From Actinoplanes sp. TBRC 11911 (GTDB lineage Bacteria > Actinomycetota > Actinomycetes > Mycobacteriales > Micromonosporaceae): a stretch of DNA of 64,000 nt. Where the stretch lies: the NCBI RefSeq assembly GCF_012933445.1, contig NZ_JABBNC010000003.1, forward strand, positions 186,001-250,000. Direction: 5' to 3'. Shown here one piece after another: positions 17,017 to 26,105 of the stretch. A program made the translations under genes and the position numbers. Each line of letters opens with the position of its first letter. Position 1 is the stretch's first letter. The notes under the pieces are model-generated. The model was given only the letters and a program-made list of their open reading frames with translations, was not told the DNA's origin and made no database searches.

Positions 17017-18150
17017 GTGCACATGGACACGCTCGACTACCACCAGGTTCCGCCGCAGGCCGCCCCGACCGAGACGCCGGGCGACCTCGCCGTGCTCAAC
17101 CAGATGCTGGTCACCCTCGTCGAGTCGCGCGGCTCCGACCTGCACCTCACGGTCGGCACCCCGCCGCAGATCCGGGTGAACGGCTCGCTGCGCCCGCTGC
17201 CCGGGTACGGCAACCTCAACTCGGCCGACACCGCGCTGCTGGCCCGGGCGGCGGTCTCCGCCGAGCAGTGGGACACGTTCACCGCGAAGTCGGAGCTCGA
17301 CTTCGCGCACAGCATCGTCGGCGTCTCCCGGTTCCGCGGCAACCTCTACGTGCAGCGCAACTCCTGCGGCGCGGTCTTCCGGGCCATCCCGCACGAGATC
17401 AAGCCGCTGGACGCGCTGGGCATGCCCGACTCGGTGGCCCGGTTCGCCTCGCTCCCCCGTGGCCTGGTCCTGGTGACCGGCCCGACCGGCTCCGGCAAGA
17501 CCACCACGCTGGCCTCGATCCTCGACCTCGCCAACCGCACCCGCGCCGCGCACATCGTCACCATCGAGGACCCGATCGAGTTCCTGCACCCGCACAAGCG
17601 CTCGGTGGTCAACCAGCGCGAGGTCGGCGCCGACACCGAGACGTTCGCGAGCGCGCTCAAGCACGCGCTGCGCCAGGACCCGGACATCATCCTGGTCGGC
17701 GAGCTGCGTGACCTGGAGACCACGGCGACCGCGCTGACCGCGGCCGAGACCGGTCACCTGGTGCTGGCGACGCTGCACACGCAGAGCGCCACGCAGACCA
17801 TCGACCGGGTCATCGACATCTTCCCGCCGCACCAGCAACTGCAGATCCGGGCCCAGCTGGCGGCCAGCCTGCAGGGCGTGGTCACCCAGGCCCTGGCGCC
17901 GAAGGCGGACAACACCGGCCGCGTGGTGATCTCCGAGATCCTCACCGCCACCCCAGCCATCCGCAGCCTCATCCGCGAGGGCAAGTCCCACCAGATCCCC
18001 TCGTTCATGCAGGCCGGCGGGAACGACGGCATGCTCGCCTTCGACCAGCACCTGGCCGAGAAGGTCCGCGAGCAGATCGTGTCCATGCCGACCGCCCTGG
18101 AGCTCTGCCACTCGCAGGAGGAGCTCAAACGTCTCGTCGGACGGATGTGA
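17017..18150 (+). CDS. pilT: Type IV pilus retraction ATPase PilT
   Basis: A 377-residue retraction ATPase. The N-terminal PAS-like domain includes GSDLHLTVGTPPQIRVNGSL, the Walker A GPTGSGKTTT is at ~155, the Asp box is VTIEDPIEFLH, the Walker B is DPDIILVGELRD, the His box is TGHLVLATLHT, and the C-terminal AIRSLIREGK motif follows. The GTG at 17017 has AGGAGA 7 nt upstream, so it is preferred to the ATG two codons later. The presence of both PilB and PilT implies dynamic, retractable pili. It lies 109 nt after pilB. Confidence 0.95.
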   Translation: MHMDTLDYHQVPPQAAPTETPGDLAVLNQMLVTLVESRGSDLHLTVGTPPQIRVNGSLRPLPGYGNLNSADTALLARAAVSAEQWDTFTAKSELDFAHSIVGVSRFRGNLYVQRNSCGAVFRAIPHEIKPLDALGMPDSVARFASLPRGLVLVTGPTGSGKTTTLASILDLANRTRAAHIVTIEDPIEFLHPHKRSVVNQREVGADTETFASALKHALRQDPDIILVGELRDLETTATALTAAETGHLVLATLHTQSATQTIDRVIDIFPPHQQLQIRAQLAASLQGVVTQALAPKADNTGRVVISEILTATPAIRSLIREGKSHQIPSFMQAGGNDGMLAFDQHLAEKVREQIVSMPTALELCHSQEELKRLVGRM

Positions 18151-18154
18151 TCGG

Positions 18155-19387
18155 ATGCCGGCCACCAAGGTCTTCCGCTACAGCAGCATCGACGCCACCG
18201 GCCAGCGCACCAAGGGCACGGTCGAGGCGCCGAACGAGGCGGCCGCCACCCAGGCGCTGCGCCAGCGTGGCGAGACCCCGCTCGAAGTCGCCGAGGCCGG
18301 CGGCGGCCTGGACCGGGACATCAAGATCCCCGGGCTGGGCAACCGGGTCAAGCTGAAGGACCTGGCGATCTTCGCGCGGCAGTTCGCGACGATGACCTCG
18401 TCCGGCATGTCGCTGCTGCGCTCGCTGGCGATCCTCGAGGAGCAGACGTCGGCGCCGGCGCTGAAGAAGGCGATCGGCGAGATCCGCGCCGAGGTCTCCG
18501 GCGGCGTGGCGCTGTCCACCGCGATGGGCCGGCACGACCGGATCTTCCCCCGGCTGATGATCGCCATGATCCGGGCCGGTGAGACCGGCGGCATGATCGA
18601 TCGCGCGCTCGAGCAGATCGCCGACAGCCTGGAGAAGGACAGCGCGCTCCGCAGCAAGATCAAGAGCGCGATGACCTACCCGGCGATCGTGCTGTCGTTC
18701 ACCTTCCTGCTGATCGCCGCGGTGCTGATCTTCATCGTTCCGATCTTCGAGAACATGTTCAAGAACCTGGGCGGCCAGCTGCCGGCGATCACCCAGTTCC
18801 TCGTCGACGCGAGCCACAACATGTGGTGGATCGGCCCGCTGATCCTCGTCGTCGGCGTGAGCAGCTCCGTCACGTACAAGCGGCAGATGCGCGTCAGCGC
18901 GGACTTCCGGCTGAAATCCGACCGCTTGAAGCTGAAGATGCCGGTCTTCGGGTCACTCTTCCGCAAGCTCGCGATGAGCCGCTTCGCCCGCAACCTGGGC
19001 CTGCTGCTCAACGTCGGCGTCCCGGTCATGCAGGCACTCGCGGTGGTCGGTGAGACAACCGGCAACGAGGTCATCAACATCGCCATGAAGGACGTGCAGA
19101 ACGCCGTACGTGACGGCCAGCCCATGTCCTCGGCGATGCGGCATCACGACATCTTCCCGGCCATGGTCACGCAAATGGTCGAGGTTGGTGAAGAAAGCGG
19201 TCAGATCAGTCAGATGCTCGACAAGGTTGCCGATTTCTATGACAGGGAAGTCGACAGCGCTGCCGAGTCCCTGACCGCGTCGATCGAACCGATCATGGTG
19301 CTCGTCATGGGGGCCGTGGTCGGCGGGATGGTGATCTGTCTTTACCTTCCGATGTTCACCATCTACCAGAACATCCAGAGCAACTAG
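18155..19387 (+). CDS. pilC: Type IV pilus inner-membrane platform protein PilC
   Basis: A 410-residue GspF/PilC family membrane protein with two repeated T2SSF domains (~65-190 and ~270-395) and three hydrophobic segments (about 168-195, 220-240, 370-400). Conserved FARQFATMTSSGMSLLRSL and ARNLGLLLNVGVPVMQAL begin the two repeats. It couples PilB and PilT motors to the pilin-bearing platform. It starts 4 nt after pilT. Confidence 0.95.
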   Translation: MPATKVFRYSSIDATGQRTKGTVEAPNEAAATQALRQRGETPLEVAEAGGGLDRDIKIPGLGNRVKLKDLAIFARQFATMTSSGMSLLRSLAILEEQTSAPALKKAIGEIRAEVSGGVALSTAMGRHDRIFPRLMIAMIRAGETGGMIDRALEQIADSLEKDSALRSKIKSAMTYPAIVLSFTFLLIAAVLIFIVPIFENMFKNLGGQLPAITQFLVDASHNMWWIGPLILVVGVSSSVTYKRQMRVSADFRLKSDRLKLKMPVFGSLFRKLAMSRFARNLGLLLNVGVPVMQALAVVGETTGNEVINIAMKDVQNAVRDGQPMSSAMRHHDIFPAMVTQMVEVGEESGQISQMLDKVADFYDREVDSAAESLTASIEPIMVLVMGAVVGGMVICLYLPMFTIYQNIQSN

Positions 19388-19465
19388 CTCAGGAGCACCA
19401 AGGCCGGACTCCCGCCGGCCGACGCCCGCCCACCCCACCCCCTGAACGCCATGGAGGCACCCTCA

Positions 19466-19960
19466 ATGCAGGACGTCATCAACCGGCTCCGCAACAAGAA
19501 GGACGACGAAGGCTTCACGCTCATCGAGCTCCTGGTCGTCGTGGTCATCATCGGCGTGCTGGTCGCCATCGCCGTGCCGGTCTACCTGAACTACCGCAAG
19601 GGCGCGGCCGACAAGTCGGCCCAGTCGGACGTGCGTGGCGCCGTGAGCACCATCGAGCAGTACTACACGGACAACGGCAACAGCTACCCGAACCCGAGCC
19701 CGGCGGCCACGAGCAAGACCGCGAGCTTCAGCCTGTACGGCGCGACGGGTACCAGCTCCGGTGGCCCGACCGCCGGCCAGTCCGGTGGCTGGATCACGCT
19801 GTCCGACAAGACCACGCTGTCCTACATCTACGTGTCCGCGTCGTCGTCGTACCTCGTCTGCGCCACCAACAGCGGCGGCAGCGGCAAGGTCTACCTCTAC
19901 GACAGCACCAAGGGCGGCTCGGTGGCCACCGCGAGCGTCGCGATCGGCACCTGCGCCTGA
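19466..19960 (+). CDS. pilA: Type IV major pilin PilA
   Basis: A 164-residue prepilin. A 16-residue charged leader ends in glycine, followed by FTLIELLVVVVIIGVLVAI, with cleavage expected between G16 and F17 and the conserved glutamate at +5. The hydrophobic helix is followed by a Ser/Thr/Gly-rich globular head with two cysteines (LVCATNSGG and the GTCA C terminus) that can form the usual C-terminal disulfide loop. GGAGG lies 8 nt before the ATG. It is the only prepilin seen here. Confidence 0.94.
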   Translation: MQDVINRLRNKKDDEGFTLIELLVVVVIIGVLVAIAVPVYLNYRKGAADKSAQSDVRGAVSTIEQYYTDNGNSYPNPSPAATSKTASFSLYGATGTSSGGPTAGQSGGWITLSDKTTLSYIYVSASSSYLVCATNSGGSGKVYLYDSTKGGSVATASVAIGTCA

Positions 19961-19975
19961 TCCGGCTCCGAGACG

Positions 19976-20009
19976 ATCCGGGTGGTGCCCCCGCCGGCGC
20001 CACCCGGAT
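19976..20009 (+). terminator. Hairpin after pilA (attenuating terminator)
   Basis: ATCCGGGTGGTGCC pairs with GGCGCCACCCGGAT in a 14-bp stem with one G-T pair. It lies 15 nt after the pilA stop and before pilD. Such a structure can stabilise abundant pilin mRNA and limit read-through to pilD-pilO. No U-tract follows, so partial read-through is likely. Confidence 0.6.
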
Positions 20010-20038
20010 CTCCCGCACCGGCCTGAGGAGGATCGGAC

Positions 20039-20821
20039 ATGCTTGAGCTGCTGCTGCTCACCGTGACCGCGCTGCTCGGTCTGGCGGTGGGATCGTTCCT
20101 GAACGTCGTGATCTACCGGGTACCGCGCGGCGAGTCGGTCGTCAGTCCCGGGTCGCACTGCCCGCACTGCGGCAGCGCGGTGCGGAGCCGGCACAACATC
20201 CCCGTGCTGAGCTGGCTCCTGCTGCGGGGCAAGTGCGCGGACTGCCGAGGCCCGATCAGCGGCCGCTATCCCCTGGTGGAGGCCGGCACCGCGGTGCTCT
20301 TCGTCGCGGTGGCCGCCAAGTTCGGACTGTCCTGGGAACTGCCCGCCTACCTCTACCTGGCCGCGATCGCCATCGCGCTGGCCGTGATCGACCTCGACGT
20401 CAAGCGTCTGCCGAACGTCATCGTCCTGCCGTCGTACGTCGTCGCGCTCGCCCTGCTGGTCCCGGCCGCGATCGCCGAGCACAGCTGGGCGGCGATCGTC
20501 CGGGGCGCGGTCGCCGGCATCGTGCTCTACGCGTTCTTCTTCTTCCTGACCATCTTCCGGATGGGCATGGGCGACGTGAAACTGGCGGGGCTGCTCGGCC
20601 TCTACCTCGGCTGGCTGGGCTGGAACGCCGCGGTGGTCGGCGCGTTCGCCGGCTTCCTCATCGGCGGCCTGGTCGGCGGGCTGCTCTGGCTGATGCGGCT
20701 GGCCGACCGCAAGTCCCGCTTCCCGTACGGGCCGGCCATGCTCGCCGGCGCCTTCGTGGCGGTCTTCGCCGGACCGGCGATCGCCGACTGGTACCTCTCC
20801 CTGGCCGTCCCGGGCGCCTGA
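20039..20821 (+). CDS. pilD: Prepilin peptidase PilD
   Basis: A 260-residue polytopic aspartic protease that removes the prepilin leader and usually N-methylates the new N terminus. The N-terminal GSFLNVVIYRVPRG and the zinc-type CPHC...CADC cysteines mark the methylase/DUF-A24 N domain. The catalytic aspartates are in VIDLDVKRLPN and the GMGDVKL (GxGD) motif. About seven to eight hydrophobic segments are visible. Its presence in the operon fits PilA processing. Confidence 0.94.
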   Translation: MLELLLLTVTALLGLAVGSFLNVVIYRVPRGESVVSPGSHCPHCGSAVRSRHNIPVLSWLLLRGKCADCRGPISGRYPLVEAGTAVLFVAVAAKFGLSWELPAYLYLAAIAIALAVIDLDVKRLPNVIVLPSYVVALALLVPAAIAEHSWAAIVRGAVAGIVLYAFFFFLTIFRMGMGDVKLAGLLGLYLGWLGWNAAVVGAFAGFLIGGLVGGLLWLMRLADRKSRFPYGPAMLAGAFVAVFAGPAIADWYLSLAVPGA

Positions 20822-20851
20822 CGCCCCGCTCTCCCCCGCGAAAGGATCTTG

Positions 20852-21877
20852 ATGGCAGGCCTCATCCCCATCGGGCTGGACATCGGCACCTCCTCCATCC
20901 GGGCCGTCGAGGTCCGGCGTGCCAAGGACGACTACACACTGTCCAACTTCGGCCAGATCCCGCTGCCCCCCGGCACCATGCAGGGCGGGGTCGTCCAGGA
21001 CCAGGTCGCCGTCACGGCGGCACTCAAGCAGCTCTGGGCCGCGCGCCACTTCGCCACCAAGAACGTCACCGTCGGGGTGACCAACCCCCAGCTCGTGGTC
21101 CGCGAGATGGCGGTGTCCAAGCTGCCCGCCAAGGAGATGCGCCAGTCGCTGCCGTTCCAGGTCAAGGACGCGCTGCCGCTGGCCGTGGAGAAGGCGCTGC
21201 TCGACTTCTACCCGCTCGAGGACCCGGGCGACAGCCCCACCGTGCGCGGCCTGCTCATCGCGATGCCCCGGGATGCGGTGACCGGCCTGGTCAGCGCCGT
21301 GGAAAAGGCCGGGCTGCACGTCAAGGGTGTCGACCTGGACGCGTTCGCGCTGCTGCGCGCCGCGTCCCGGCTGGACGCCCAGGTCGAGGCGATCGTCGAC
21401 ATCGGGCTCGACGTCACCAGCGTGGTGGTGCACGCCGACGGCGAGCCGCTGATCGTCCGGACCGTACCGCGTGGCGGCATCGAGATCACCGAGACCATGG
21501 CCGGCCGGCTCGGCATCTCGCCGGCCGAGGCAGAACAGCTCAAGTGTCGCTTCGGCCTGCACGGCGATGGCCGCGCGGAGACCGCCGAGGCCGCCGTCGA
21601 AGCGGTCCGTCCGCTGGTCAGCGAGCTGCGCAGCTCGTTCACCTACCTCGCCTCCGGCGAGCGGCAGAAGCAGGTCACCCGCCTCGCGATCTGCGGCGGC
21701 AGCGCGCTCATGCCGGGCCTGGCCGAGCACCTGCAGAACGAACTGCGGATCGGCGTCATGTACGCCGACGGGTCGAGCCGGCTGCGCGACACGCGCCGCG
21801 CCAAGCTACCCGGCTTCGAGAGTTTCGTCCCGTCGGCCGCCGTGTCGATCGGCCTCACCCTGGGAGCGGCAGCCTGA
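20852..21877 (+). CDS. pilM: Type IV pilus assembly protein PilM
   Basis: A 341-residue actin/FtsA-like ATP-binding protein. GLDIGTSSIRAVEV is the phosphate-1 motif, EAIVDIGLDVTSVVVH is the phosphate-2 region, and ICGGSALMPGLAEHL is the adenosine motif. It binds the N-terminal cytoplasmic peptide of PilN and links the platform to the inner-membrane alignment complex. The ATG at 20852 has AAAGGA upstream. Its stop overlaps the pilN start (TGATG). Confidence 0.93.
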   Translation: MAGLIPIGLDIGTSSIRAVEVRRAKDDYTLSNFGQIPLPPGTMQGGVVQDQVAVTAALKQLWAARHFATKNVTVGVTNPQLVVREMAVSKLPAKEMRQSLPFQVKDALPLAVEKALLDFYPLEDPGDSPTVRGLLIAMPRDAVTGLVSAVEKAGLHVKGVDLDAFALLRAASRLDAQVEAIVDIGLDVTSVVVHADGEPLIVRTVPRGGIEITETMAGRLGISPAEAEQLKCRFGLHGDGRAETAEAAVEAVRPLVSELRSSFTYLASGERQKQVTRLAICGGSALMPGLAEHLQNELRIGVMYADGSSRLRDTRRAKLPGFESFVPSAAVSIGLTLGAAA

Positions 21878-22572
21878 TGGCCCAGACGACCGGGCTGCTG
21901 CCCATCGACCCGGCGGTCTCGCCGCAACAGGTCAACCGCATCCTGCCGATCCGCGCGAACCTGCTGCCGAGCGAGATCACCTCGGGCCGCAACGCGCGGC
22001 GTGTCCGCATCGGACTGGCCGCCGCGGCGCTGGTCGTCGTGCTGCTGCTGGGCGCGTGGTATGCCATCGCGGCACGCTCGGTCGGCACCGCGGAGAAGAA
22101 CCGGGACTCGATCGCCGACCAGGTGCGCGGCGCGCAGACCCGGATGAAGTCTCATCAGGAACTGACCAGCACCGTACAGGACAAAGAGACGATCACCGAG
22201 ACGCTCGGCAAGCTGCTCGACCAGGACCTGCCCTGGGCCACCCTGGTCGACAAGGTCCGCGGCGCCAGCCCGGCCGGCCTGGAGACCGCCTCGATCACCG
22301 GCACCCTCACCACCGACGCCACCACTGCCACCACCACCGGCACCGCCGCCGCGCCGATCGGCATGCTGACCGTCATCGGAAACGCGGACGACAAGAAGAC
22401 CATCGCGAACTACGTGGACGCGCTCGGCAAGGTCAAGGGCATCGCGAACCCCTACCTCACGACCGCGAGCGAGGGCGCGAACGACCAGGTCTCCTTCACG
22501 ATCACCGCGGACATCACGACCGACGCGCGGTGCGGCCAGTACACCAAGTCCTGCGCGACCGGAGGGAAGTGA
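21877..22572 (+). CDS. pilN: Type IV pilus assembly protein PilN
   Basis: A 231-residue bitopic protein. The short cytoplasmic N terminus contains the PilM-binding-type segment RILPIRANLLPSEI, one transmembrane helix spans ~47-67 (IGLAAAALVVVLLLGAWYAI), and a coiled coil and ferredoxin-like extracytoplasmic domain follow, interrupted by a Thr-rich loop (TDATTATTTGTAAAP). Stop and start overlaps with pilM and pilO indicate coupled synthesis of the PilMNO complex. Confidence 0.88.
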   Translation: MAQTTGLLPIDPAVSPQQVNRILPIRANLLPSEITSGRNARRVRIGLAAAALVVVLLLGAWYAIAARSVGTAEKNRDSIADQVRGAQTRMKSHQELTSTVQDKETITETLGKLLDQDLPWATLVDKVRGASPAGLETASITGTLTTDATTATTTGTAAAPIGMLTVIGNADDKKTIANYVDALGKVKGIANPYLTTASEGANDQVSFTITADITTDARCGQYTKSCATGGK

Positions 22573-23153
22573 TGGGTATGCGGCGCACCGACCAGGTGTG
22601 GCTGGCCGGCGGGCTGGTCCTGATCCTCGCGCTGATCGCCGGGGGCTGGTTCCTGTTCATCTCGCCGAAGTTCGGTGAGGCCGACGACGTGGACGCCGAG
22701 GCGGACACCGCGCAGAGCCAGCTGATCAAGCTGAACAAGGAGAACGCCGCGCTGGACCAGGAGGAGAAGAAGAAGGCCACCTACGTCGCGCAGCTCAAGG
22801 TGAAGCAGACCGCGCTGCCGACCCGGTACGACATGCCAGCCTTCGTCCGCCAGCTCCAGGACACCGGTACCAAGTGGGACGTCAACATCACCCAACTGGG
22901 TGTCGGCTCGCCGGTCAGCTCGGTGTCGGTGCCGTCCGCGGTGGAACTACCGATCACGTTGACCGCGGACGGTGACGCGGCCGATCTCACCAAGTTCCTC
23001 ACAGCGCTGCAGAGCGGATCCCGGGCCGTGCTGGTCAAATCGGTGGCCATCACCTCGGACACGACCAGCACGCAGGCCAGCATCCTGATCTCCGCGTTCT
23101 GCGTGCCACCGACCGGGAAAACCACCGTGAAGGACAGTTGCGAAGCGTCCTAG
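22572..23153 (+). CDS. pilO: Type IV pilus assembly protein PilO
   Basis: A 193-residue bitopic protein. One N-terminal membrane helix (~9-30, VWLAGGLVLILALIAGGWFL) is followed by a heptad-rich coiled coil (~38-75) and a PilO-type ferredoxin-like domain with PAFVRQLQDTGTKWDVNITQL. It partners PilN. The start overlaps the pilN stop. It is the last gene of the operon; no secretin (PilQ) follows, as expected for a cell without an outer membrane. Confidence 0.88.
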   Translation: MGMRRTDQVWLAGGLVLILALIAGGWFLFISPKFGEADDVDAEADTAQSQLIKLNKENAALDQEEKKKATYVAQLKVKQTALPTRYDMPAFVRQLQDTGTKWDVNITQLGVGSPVSSVSVPSAVELPITLTADGDAADLTKFLTALQSGSRAVLVKSVAITSDTTSTQASILISAFCVPPTGKTTVKDSCEAS

Positions 23154-23209
23154 TTCGAACTCGGTGGGTGCCGGCAACACCGTCTGGTAACCGTGAGTAC
23201 AGTGCCCGT

Positions 23210-23860
23210 ATGTCTTACGCGGTCCCGCCGACCCGCACCGCGGCGGTCGTGCGCCAGCTGCGCAACGAGATCGTCACCGGGGAGCTGCCTCCGGGCACCC
23301 TCATCAAGGACGCCGAGCTGGCCGGGCGGCTCGGCGTCAGCATCACGCCGATCCGCGAGGCGATCGCCCAGCTCTCCGTCGAGGGCCTGATCGACATCGC
23401 GCCGAACCGCACGCGGCACGTCACCCGTGTCACCCAGAAGAACGCACTTGAGCTGATCGACGTGATGACCGTGCTGGCCTGCGCCGGTTTCGAGTGGGGC
23501 GTCTGCAATCTGACCGACAACCACCTCGACCTGATGCGGCAACGGCAGCGGGAGTTCGTCGAGGCGTTGCGGGCCGGCAACACCGTGGCGGCCTGGGCGG
23601 CCGGCGCCGACTTCAGCACCATCGTGATCCTGGCGAGCGGCAATCGCGAGCTGCAGTCCATGGTGGATCTGGTGGTCGCGCGCACGATGCGCATTCTCGC
23701 GATGACCGCCGAGAGTGACCTGTGGAGCACGTGGATCGAGGGCCACGACGCGATCATCGCGCTGCTCGCGACGGGCGACCGGGCCGGCGCGATGGCGCGA
23801 TACCGCCAGATCTACCTGGACTACCGCTCGCGGGTGGAACACGAGCTCCTCGGTCAGTGA
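23210..23860 (+). CDS. GntR-family transcriptional regulator
   Basis: A 216-residue regulator. The N-terminal winged helix is clear (LRNEIVTGELPPGTLIKDAE, then LAGRLGVSITPIREA). The C-terminal helical FCD-type ligand domain (~80-215) is present, but the metal-binding histidines usual in FCD domains are not obvious, so ligand binding may differ. It is separated from pilO by 56 bp with its own leader, so it may or may not act on the pilus operon. Convergent with the phytase-like gene. Confidence 0.88.
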   Translation: MSYAVPPTRTAAVVRQLRNEIVTGELPPGTLIKDAELAGRLGVSITPIREAIAQLSVEGLIDIAPNRTRHVTRVTQKNALELIDVMTVLACAGFEWGVCNLTDNHLDLMRQRQREFVEALRAGNTVAAWAAGADFSTIVILASGNRELQSMVDLVVARTMRILAMTAESDLWSTWIEGHDAIIALLATGDRAGAMARYRQIYLDYRSRVEHELLGQ

Positions 23861-23865
23861 ACTGC

Positions 23866-23894
23866 GGGAGGCGGCCCGGACCGGGCCGCCTCCC
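23866..23894. terminator. Bidirectional hairpin terminator
   Basis: GGGAGGCGGCCCGG and CCGGGCCGCCTCCC form a perfect 14-bp inverted repeat around a single A (folding would open two or more central pairs). It lies between the stops of two convergent genes. Confidence 0.75.
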
Positions 23895-23903
23895 CTGATG
23901 GGA

Positions 23904-25520
23904 TCAGCGCACGCTGATCGTCACGGTGGCCGTGCTGGTCGCGGCCGGCAGCTTGCTCATGTCGACCTTGAGGAACTCGCCCTGATCCTGCAGTCCGGTG
24001 GTCGGCGAGACCTTGGTGTACAGCGTGAACGGCGTGGTGGCGCTCTGCGTGAGGCCGTCGATGCCGAAGTCGCTGTCGTTGCTGATGACGAGGTAGCGGC
24101 CGCCGGACAGCGCCGCCACACCCTCGACCTTGTCGTGCGAGAAGAACTTCGCGGCCGGGTCGAGAGTGGTGAGCAGGTTGGTGACGTCGAGGAACGGCGC
24201 CTTGCGCACCGGCTTGACGCCGGCCGCCGCGAGGGTGGCACCGGCCGCGGCGGTGGTCTGGTCACCGACGGTGGCCTCGACGGTCTTGCCGTTGATCAGG
24301 TATCCGCCCTTGGCCGCGTCGTAGCCGGGCGCCTTCGGCCCGACGTCCGTCGCCCCGGTCAGGTCGATCTTGAAGATCTTCTTGAACGCGGTGGGCGGGA
24401 AGTTGCCGTCCCGCTCGTCGACCAGGAACTGGGTCGACGACAAGGCGGTGATCTCGCTGACCGCGGTGCCGTTGACCTTCGGGTCGTCCAGCAGGTAGAG
24501 GTACTCGTGGGTCGCGTGGGTGCGCAGGTTGACCGTGACGATCCGGATCGGGCTGACGTTGCCGCCCTTCGGGGTGAGGTCCGGCTGCTGCAGCGCCGAC
24601 TGCATGACGCCGACCAGGGTCTGCCCGTCCGGGGTGATCGTCAGGCCCTCCATGCCCTTGTTCGGGATCCGGTTCGCCAGCTCGGCGGGCAGGGTGCCGT
24701 CGGCCGGCGAGAACCGTCCGATCTGGCGCCCGTCACGGTCGAAGTGGGTGATCAGCGGGCCGTACTCGTCGGACACCCAGAAGGTGCCGTCGGGGAGCGC
24801 GACCAGCCCTTCCGAGTCGTAGCCGGTGGTGTCCGCGGGGATCGGCTTGCCGTTCAGGTCGGTGATCGTCTCACCGGTGTTCGCGCTGGTGTTGACGTGA
24901 CCGGTGTACGGCGTCCCGTTCGGCAGCTTGAGCGTGATCGTCTTCTCGAGCACCGCCCGCCCGTCGCTGGCGAACCGGAACTTGCCGATCTGCGGGTGGA
25001 AGTTCGGCAGCGGTTCCACCTTGGTGCCGTTCGGCCCGTCCACGTTCGGGCCGCGGTCGGTCAGCCCGTAGTACTCACCGGCCCGCCCCGGCACCTGCGT
25101 CACCGCGGAGCCGAATCCGCCGCCGCCGATGGTCACCCCGCCGATGGTGGCCAGCGGCGCGATGTGCGTGGTGTAGAGCTGCACCGCGTCGCTGACCGTG
25201 TAGGTGAAGCTGTCCTTGCCGTGGAAGCCCTTGGCCGGGACGTAGCGGAACGAGCCGTCCGGGTTCAGCGTCAGCGTGCCGTGCCCCGGGTCGGTGTGAT
25301 CGATCAGGGTGAGCGGGTCGCCCCGGTCGTTGCCGAATACCCCGTGCCGCGCGTCCACGCTCGCGGTGCCGGAGGTCTTGTAGCTGTCGTCGCGGGCGTC
25401 CAGGGCGTTCCCGCCGTGCGCGCTCGCCGCGCCCGGCGTGACGAGGGTCAGCGCGAGCGCGCCGGCCCCGGCGAAGCCGAAGGCGATCCCGCGCGTACGT
25501 CGACTTGATCGTGAGTTCAT
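23904..25520 (-). CDS. Secreted esterase-like/phytase-like protein with N-terminal Ig-like domain
   Basis: A 538-residue exported protein. An N-terminal signal (SSRRTRGIAFGFAGAGALAL, ending near ASA) has paired arginines and may be Tat-dependent. Residues ~40-115 form a cadherin/VCBS-type Ig-like module (HGTLTLNPDGSFRYVPAKGF, then DSFTYTVSD). The rest matches the esterase-like activity of phytase family, a beta-propeller-like fold (EYYGLTDRGPNVDGPNG, DSEGLVALPDGTFWVSDEYG, NKGMEGLTITPDGQTLVG). The role is probably extracellular phosphate-ester hydrolysis; the substrate is not established. An ATG at 25520 fits the signal peptide, although the ribosome site is weak. Confidence 0.85.
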   Translation of the reverse strand: MNSRSSRRTRGIAFGFAGAGALALTLVTPGAASAHGGNALDARDDSYKTSGTASVDARHGVFGNDRGDPLTLIDHTDPGHGTLTLNPDGSFRYVPAKGFHGKDSFTYTVSDAVQLYTTHIAPLATIGGVTIGGGGFGSAVTQVPGRAGEYYGLTDRGPNVDGPNGTKVEPLPNFHPQIGKFRFASDGRAVLEKTITLKLPNGTPYTGHVNTSANTGETITDLNGKPIPADTTGYDSEGLVALPDGTFWVSDEYGPLITHFDRDGRQIGRFSPADGTLPAELANRIPNKGMEGLTITPDGQTLVGVMQSALQQPDLTPKGGNVSPIRIVTVNLRTHATHEYLYLLDDPKVNGTAVSEITALSSTQFLVDERDGNFPPTAFKKIFKIDLTGATDVGPKAPGYDAAKGGYLINGKTVEATVGDQTTAAAGATLAAAGVKPVRKAPFLDVTNLLTTLDPAAKFFSHDKVEGVAALSGGRYLVISNDSDFGIDGLTQSATTPFTLYTKVSPTTGLQDQGEFLKVDMSKLPAATSTATVTISVR

Positions 25521-25666
25521 GGCGGAAGCGTCCGGCGACCGGGTGGCCGAGGCGTAAACGCTGAATGATCTTGTGCTTGCTCCCACTCTGCAACCCGGTT
25601 CTCACTGAACCCGGTCCGTTCCGGTCGATCAAGGCGCTGTAGCCACCGTCCGCCTTAGGAGCAGCC

Positions 25667-26104
25667 ATGACCGCGGTCCTCACCGAAACCGACGCCTTCA
25701 CCCTGGCCCTCAGCTCCGCGCCGCTTCCGGCCCCGGCCATGCCCACCGTGCTGATCGCCGACGACGATGACGACGTGCGCGACGTCATCGACTTCAAACT
25801 GCAGGTCGCCGGCTTCCGCACGCTGACCGCGGACAACGGCCGCTCGGCCCTGAACCTCGCGCTGGACCGGCGCCCCCGGCTCATCATCCTGGACGTGACC
25901 ATGCCGCAGATGGACGGCTTCGCGGTCTGCCACGAGCTGCACGCCCGCCCGCAGACCGCGGAGATCCCGGTCCTGATGATCAGCGGCACGGACCGGGCCG
26001 ACATGGGCTTCGCGGCCGGCGCCGACGACTTCCTGCCGAAACCGTTCACCCAGGCCGAGATGCTGCGCCGCGTGGGCTGGCTGCTGATGTCCGACGGCCG
26101 CTGA
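25667..26104 (+). CDS. Stand-alone response-regulator receiver protein
   Basis: A 145-residue CheY-like protein with a 25-residue N-terminal extension. The acidic pocket is ADDDDD at ~31-36, the phospho-acceptor is D76 in LIILDVTMPQMDGF, the conserved Thr/Ser is in MISGTD, and K125 is in LPKPF. No output domain is present, so it signals by protein contact or phosphate relay. No cognate kinase is adjacent; the hybrid or GAF proteins in this genome are candidates. Confidence 0.92.
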   Translation: MTAVLTETDAFTLALSSAPLPAPAMPTVLIADDDDDVRDVIDFKLQVAGFRTLTADNGRSALNLALDRRPRLIILDVTMPQMDGFAVCHELHARPQTAEIPVLMISGTDRADMGFAAGADDFLPKPFTQAEMLRRVGWLLMSDGR

Positions 26105-26105
26105 G

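Noticed and set aside
15150..17030. 626-residue minus-strand ORF opposite pilB
   Set aside because: Antisense shadow of pilB caused by third-position GC; no start signal or motif.
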